Made by a program: the position numbers and the translations under genes. Below the pieces are notes generated by a model. It ran no database searches and was not told the DNA's origin. It saw nothing but the letters and a program-made list of their open reading frames with translations. Of a stretch of DNA of 9,487 nt, positions 6,352 through 9,487 are shown piece after piece; the stretch's first letter is position 1, and every line of letters starts with the position of its first letter. The stretch covers positions 1-9,487 of the forward strand of contig CAZHZT010000172.1 in assembly GCA_964537285.1 (NCBI GenBank), in the 5' to 3' direction. The DNA is from CAZHZT01 sp964537285. Its GTDB lineage: Bacteria > Bacteroidota > Bacteroidia > Chitinophagales > Saprospiraceae.

Positions 6352-6533
6352 TTTATTTTTCAAAGCGAGAATCGCTGCCTATAGTACTCTTTAATTTAAA
6401 TCAATTTAATATTCGCTTTAATCTAAGTTAAACGACTAGTATTATTTTGAGCTTGTCAATTGCCTGTGTGTGATTAAGAAACCGGAAATAGAGAAACCTT
6501 CATGGTTCATAATTTCCATTAAAATATGAAGTT

Positions 6534-8315
6534 ATGTTTAAAAAATTATTCCTTTTAGTGTTCTTTCTGCCTGTCATCCTTCATGCTCAGACCACTTTAC
6601 CCGATAACATGTACGCCGATACCATACACGCTCCCTTTTTCTATGGAGTTACCTCTGGTGATCCCACTCCAAATAGAGTAATTATCTGGACGCATATCAC
6701 TCCCACAGACCCGGGAGCAATGAGCGAGGAGGTCAATTGGGAAATGGCGGAGGATGAAGCTTTTAACAGTATGGTTACAAGCGGAACCTTTACCACTAAT
6801 GCCGATCGCGACTGGACGGTTAAGGTGGATGTGGATGGCCTCGCTGCCAATACTACTTATTTTTATCGCTTTTCTAATAGTGATAGCGAGTTTTCTGCCA
6901 TTGGCCGTACCCGGACGGCTCCGGAAGGAGCAATTGATGAGTTCAACATAGCAATAGCGTCTTGTAGCAGCATTTACAGCGGTTATTTCAATGCTTATAA
7001 ACGTATTTCCGAGCGCTCTGAACTCAATTTGGTTATTCATCTCGGAGATTATCTTTATGACTTTGTAGATGAAGATGAGCAGGTTCGTGTGCCTGATCCT
7101 TACCCCACCGTTCCTCAAAACCTGGACGAATGGAGGGACCGGCATCAATATTATGCCCTTGATCCTGACTTCAGAGCTGCAAAGCAGCAACATCCTTGGG
7201 TAATTTTATGGGATAATCACGATTTAAAACGTAGTAATCCAGAGGCCGGAGCTCAGGCATTTTGGGAATGGACCCCTACTCGCCGTCCGGACTCTATGGA
7301 TTTAACCCGAATTTACCGCACCTACTCCTTTGGTGATTTATTGGATATCTTCATGATGGACTTCTTGTTGCATCGTGATAAAGATACACTGTTTAATGGC
7401 GCTTACAGTGCATTAGGAGCGGAGCAATACCAATGGTTAATCGATCAATTGTTGCAGTCGGAGGCACAATGGAAAGTTATCGGAAATCAAAAAATGTTTG
7501 GTCTGTGGTCTGCGCTTAACGTGCCTCAAGGTATTTTTCCTACAGATGGGCCGGTTTACGATTCAACTGCCTGGGATGGATATGGGACGGAGCGCATGCT
7601 CCTAATGGAGTTTTTGGATGATAATAACATCGAGAACACGATTGTTCTTAGTGGGGATGCCCATATCTCCATTGCTTCAGACCTGGCTCTGGATCCTTTA
7701 GATCCGGCAAATTATAATCCTGAAACGGGGGAAGGTTCCATCGCTGTTGAGTTCTTACCAACAAGCATTAGCCGGGGCAATCTGGATGAATTAGGCTTTG
7801 GAGATCTTGAAGGACTGGCAGAGCTTATCAGTCAACAAGGGAATCCACATCAACGATATATTGATGTGATTGATCACGGGTACGGGAAATTATCTATTAC
7901 GCCAGATAGCGCATCTGCCCAATTCTGGTACTCAGAAATCCTTGAAATGACAGATATGGAAGATGCAGGTGAGCGTTTGGTGGTTTTGGACGGAGATAAT
8001 CATTGGAGAAGGCCTGAGACCGTCTCGGCTATAAATACGATAACTACAAAAAATAATATTAGTGTAGAGGTATTTCCAAATCCTGCATCCAAAGAAATAA
8101 ATGTAAGCATCCGTTCAAAAATGTCAGATGAAGTAAGCTTAAATTTACTGGATGCTCAGGGCAAGCAGCTAGAACTTTGGGAAGAAAATATAAACCTTGG
8201 AACCAATGAGCGTACTTCTATTAAGAAAAGTATCAGTCATCTACCAGCGGGAGTTTACTTATTATTCTTTGAAGGAAGCTACGGCAAAGTGATAAAAAAA
8301 ATATACATTCAATAA
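6534..8315 (+). CDS. Secreted PhoD-like alkaline phosphatase/phosphodiesterase with T9SS sorting domain
   Basis: The 593-residue protein has a Sec signal peptide (1-19, MFKKLFLLVFFLPVILHAQ), an N-terminal PhoD fibronectin-like domain (about 31-130, FFYGVTSGDPTPNRVIIWT), a calcineurin-like metallophosphatase domain (about 137-470), and a T9SS type A sorting domain (about 509-593, VEVFPNPAS, LPAGVYLLFF). Metal-site residues expected from PhoD enzymes are present: C144 (ASCSSIYSG), H169/D172/Y175 (HLGDYLYDF), D227/H229 (WDNHD, where most relatives have WDDHE) and D375/H377 (GDAH). The family hydrolyses phosphate mono- or diesters using iron and calcium. Here it would supply phosphate outside the cell. 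Classical PhoD has a twin-arginine signal. This one has none and uses Sec plus T9SS. It is transcribed alone, divergent from the adhesin. The nearby ATG at 6526 is out of frame, so 6534 is the start. Exact substrate unknown. Confidence 0.9.
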   Translation: MFKKLFLLVFFLPVILHAQTTLPDNMYADTIHAPFFYGVTSGDPTPNRVIIWTHITPTDPGAMSEEVNWEMAEDEAFNSMVTSGTFTTNADRDWTVKVDVDGLAANTTYFYRFSNSDSEFSAIGRTRTAPEGAIDEFNIAIASCSSIYSGYFNAYKRISERSELNLVIHLGDYLYDFVDEDEQVRVPDPYPTVPQNLDEWRDRHQYYALDPDFRAAKQQHPWVILWDNHDLKRSNPEAGAQAFWEWTPTRRPDSMDLTRIYRTYSFGDLLDIFMMDFLLHRDKDTLFNGAYSALGAEQYQWLIDQLLQSEAQWKVIGNQKMFGLWSALNVPQGIFPTDGPVYDSTAWDGYGTERMLLMEFLDDNNIENTIVLSGDAHISIASDLALDPLDPANYNPETGEGSIAVEFLPTSISRGNLDELGFGDLEGLAELISQQGNPHQRYIDVIDHGYGKLSITPDSASAQFWYSEILEMTDMEDAGERLVVLDGDNHWRRPETVSAINTITTKNNISVEVFPNPASKEINVSIRSKMSDEVSLNLLDAQGKQLELWEENINLGTNERTSIKKSISHLPAGVYLLFFEGSYGKVIKKIYIQ

Positions 8316-8334
8316 ATTGCAAGTTAATTGATGG

Positions 8335-8408
8335 GGTTGTCTAAAAAAATATTCTGCCTAGTTCTTGAAGCACTAGGGCAGCAAAATTTTTTTAGTTCTG
8401 TGACAACC
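8335..8408. terminator. Bidirectional terminator-like hairpin between convergent genes
   Basis: The inner stem CTGCCTAGT (8354-8362) with ACTAGGGCAG (8372-8381, one bulge) is followed by AAAA and seven Ts (8387-8393). Facing it on the other strand is another T run. The outer ends GGTTGTC (8335-8341) and GACAACC (8402-8408) also pair. It starts 20 bases after the phosphatase stop and so probably ends that transcript. The GGTTGTC...GACAACC ends also look like insertion-sequence terminal repeats. Confidence 0.7.
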
Positions 8409-8417
8409 ACAATAAAA

Positions 8418-8447
8418 AAGCATCGGCTTCCCGCAGGGCCGATGCTT
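8418..8447 (-). terminator. Minus-strand intrinsic terminator
   Basis: AAGCATCGGC (8418-8427) pairs perfectly with GCCGATGCTT (8438-8447). On the minus strand the stem is followed by CTTTTTTATT, a textbook U run. On the plus strand no T run follows. It would end transcripts from the lipoprotein gene (8622-9050), but it sits only 18 bases after the stop of the possible gene remnant at 8466-8564. Confidence 0.75.
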
Positions 8448-8465
8448 CAAAAATAAATCTATTGT

Positions 8466-8564
8466 TTATTGGGGAAAAATGATGTTTGCAGCCAAATAAC
8501 AGCCATTCCCTGGATATGCCGCAAAGAAGCGTGGAGTTGAAGTAAATTGTTGATTTTCAAGTAC
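8466..8564 (-). pseudogene. Possible C-terminal gene remnant before the terminator
   Basis: A stop-to-stop minus-strand frame of 32 codons reads VLENQQFTSTPRFFAAYPGN and then GCYLAANIIFPQ. It has no start codon. Its composition looks like protein, and its stop lies directly before a strong minus-strand terminator, which is what the tail of a lost gene would look like. I do not recognise the family, and length alone cannot exclude chance. Confidence 0.25.
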
Positions 8565-8621
8565 TTAAAGAGTGTGTTAGGCTTGTTTGTGGCTACGTAT
8601 TTGAAATTTTTTACTTTAAAA

Positions 8622-9050
8622 TTAATTAGAAGCTGCCTTTGCGATAACTATTTTCATATTATACTCATCATAATTCATTTTCGTATCCATTTTAGGATGT
8701 GGATACACATAAAGCAGCTTAAAACGATACCCCATTGCACTTCTTTCATTGCCGCATTCACCAGATTCATCATAACACAGTCCTTGACTCATCATTTCAA
8801 CAGTTTGAGATTCGCCTTCTTTTTCAACTAATAGTTTGGCTTTCGCTTCTCCGGCCCGGATGCAATTGGTTCCGGTTGGGCAACGATTATCCTGAACCTT
8901 GGAAAAGGTAATTTTGAGTTTTTCTGAAGGGATTTCAATGGTTTTCTGATGCTTGACGGTAAGGGTGTCTCCCAATTTTAAGCCATTAACGGTTTTGTTG
9001 CAGCCAATGCTGAGTAGTAAGGAAAGGGAAAGGAATAGTAATTTTTGCAT
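8622..9050 (-). CDS. Small Cys-rich outer-envelope lipoprotein, function unknown
   Basis: The 142-residue protein starts with a lipoprotein signal (MQKLLFLSLSLLLSIG, then C17; lipobox LSIGC), so it is probably lipid-anchored in the envelope. The mature part carries a conserved-looking core, FSKVQDNRCPTGTNCIRAGE (49-68) followed by AKAKLLVE. I recall this as a recurring small domain ('DSRCP...C..AGEA') in bacterial secreted proteins of unknown role. Four further cysteines (57, 63, 92, 99) could form two disulfides: one pair in RCPTGTNC, one in LCYDESGEC. The C-terminal half has beta-strand-like stretches (YRFKLLYVYPHP, YNMKIVIAKA). It has no operon partner. No Shine-Dalgarno sequence precedes the ATG (AACTTCACC-ATG). 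It converges on the phosphatase gene. Confidence 0.8.
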   Translation of the reverse strand: MQKLLFLSLSLLLSIGCNKTVNGLKLGDTLTVKHQKTIEIPSEKLKITFSKVQDNRCPTGTNCIRAGEAKAKLLVEKEGESQTVEMMSQGLCYDESGECGNERSAMGYRFKLLYVYPHPKMDTKMNYDEYNMKIVIAKAASN

Positions 9051-9217
9051 GGTGAAGTTTATGAATTGAAGTTGTTAAAGGTTTGTGCTCAAGTTCTTAA
9101 TTGTAAAATTAATGTAACTATTCAGCAAAGCTGAAAAAATTATAAAAATTAAGAAAAAAAGTTCATTGGTTCTAGATGATTTCATTTGGTCGAAATTAAT
9201 TTGGGAAGTCCTTAAAA
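9051..9217. other. Upstream region of the lipoprotein gene
   Basis: This is AT-rich DNA that must carry the lipoprotein promoter. No clear TAnnTTTG element could be fixed. A small hairpin TTCAGC-AAA-GCTGAA lies at 9121-9135. No gene seen. Confidence 0.4.
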
Positions 9218-9481
9218 CAGGCCGTTAGGCCTGCCTGATCGTAGCCCTGGGTTCTCCCAGGGTTATAAGGTATAGAGACCAACTTCCGCGTAGCGGAAGC
9301 ACATCATAGGCTATTGCTCCAGTATTGTGGGCTTCCGCTAATGTCGTCAACTTATGCTTTTTCTTTGCCTGGCGCTTTAGCGCCAGGTGTAGTGTTAATA
9401 TTTATCGGGGCTTTAGCCCATTAATAACGAAGGGGCTAAAGCCCAATCTGACAACTATTCCCCCGGCACTGAAGTGCCGGG
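9218..9481. repeat. Array of small GC-rich hairpins (REP-like cluster)
   Basis: At least seven perfect stems with 2- to 4-base loops follow each other: CAGGCC-GTTA-GGCCTG (9218-9233), CCCTGGG-TTCT-CCCAGGG (9245-9262), CTTCCGC-GTA-GCGGAAG (9283-9299), CCTGGCGC-TTTA-GCGCCAGG (9368-9387), GGGCT-TT-AGCCC (9408-9419), GGGC-TAAA-GCCC (9433-9444) and CCCGGCAC-TGAA-GTGCCGGG (9462-9481). GCTTCCGC at 9331-9338 can pair alternatively with 9293-9300. The two GGGCT units are also complementary to each other (12 bp). No open frame covers the stretch. Such clusters often lie beside REP-associated (Y1, IS200-like) transposase genes; none is visible here. Confidence 0.75.
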
Positions 9482-9487
9482 CTATAA

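Larger units (their letters stand above)
5640..6533. other. Divergent intergenic gap with inverted repeats and no convincing gene
   Basis: Both flanking genes read outward, so this 894-base gap must hold both promoters. Bases 5640-5890 and 6380-6533 are AT-rich and show no structure I can support. I looked for the Bacteroidota TTTG / TAnnTTTG promoter pair and found only poor matches. The centre (5892-6376) is almost entirely palindromic DNA, listed separately. The only coding-looking scrap is at 6045-6116 on the minus strand. Confidence 0.6.

Noticed and set aside
6421..6533. Possible promoter of the phosphatase (TATTATTTTGAG, TTGTCA)
   Set aside because: Matches to the Bacteroidota TTTG / TAnnTTTG pair are off by one in spacing or lack the -33 element, and many equal matches exist in this AT-rich DNA.
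5640..6533. Retron or other reverse-transcriptase-linked RNA, or a defence system
   Set aside because: The inverted repeats could suggest structured RNA, but no reverse transcriptase, nuclease or other effector gene lies in the window.
6597..7193. Minus-strand open frame of 198 codons
   Set aside because: Entirely antisense to the PhoD-like catalytic domain, which has clear motifs. The frame shows no domain features.
8547..8831. Plus-strand frame of 94 codons across the lipoprotein 3' end
   Set aside because: Antisense to a lipoprotein gene with a clear lipobox. Hydrophobic composition comes from AT-rich DNA.
9218..9481. CRISPR array
   Set aside because: The palindromes differ in sequence and spacing. 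There is no repeated unit with constant length and no cas gene.

Overview
The window looks like chromosomal DNA of a Bacteroidota bacterium, probably of the Saprospiria or a neighbouring gliding, environmental group. The main signs are two proteins ending in Por/T9SS type A sorting domains, a giant secreted protein built from thrombospondin type-3 and LamG-like modules with 'FNQGxxGGDN' tails, no Shine-Dalgarno sequences before the starts, and moderate to low GC. The exact taxon is inference.

Left part, 190-5639, minus strand: one very large secreted adhesin-like gene of about 1.8 thousand codons. It runs from a Sec signal peptide through a beta-helix-like 'NNGTI' repeat region, a Bacteroidota beta-sandwich region, a MopE-type metal-binding motif and three tandem TSP3 + LamG modules to a T9SS sorting tail. 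As given, it is cut into four reading-frame pieces by three single-base frameshifts. At each one the protein resumes coherently in another frame. They are either sequencing indels, a recent pseudogene, or, for the G7 tract, possibly a phase-variable switch. A strong hairpin terminator follows it at 95-134.

Middle, 5640-6533: a divergent intergenic gap of about 900 bases with no convincing gene. It holds three long, unrelated inverted repeats (23 bp perfect, 26 bp with two wobble pairs, 34 bp perfect), several nested small hairpins, and a short coding-looking scrap that ends inside one repeat. It reads as a landing zone for small palindromic, REP- or MITE-like elements.

Right part: an intact PhoD-like phosphatase/phosphodiesterase (6534-8315, plus strand) with a Sec signal and a T9SS tail converges on a small Cys-rich lipoprotein gene (8622-9050, minus strand). 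Between them lie a bidirectional terminator-like hairpin, a second minus-strand terminator and a possible gene remnant. The last 270 bases (9218-9481) are a dense array of GC-rich hairpins with different sequences but similar build, as often seen around REP-associated elements.

The three genes do not form an operon. The phosphatase and adhesin are each a plausible T9SS client, one for phosphate scavenging and one for surface adhesion or matrix. I see no defence, CRISPR or other multi-gene system. The most unusual content is the palindromic intergenic DNA and the frameshifted adhesin.
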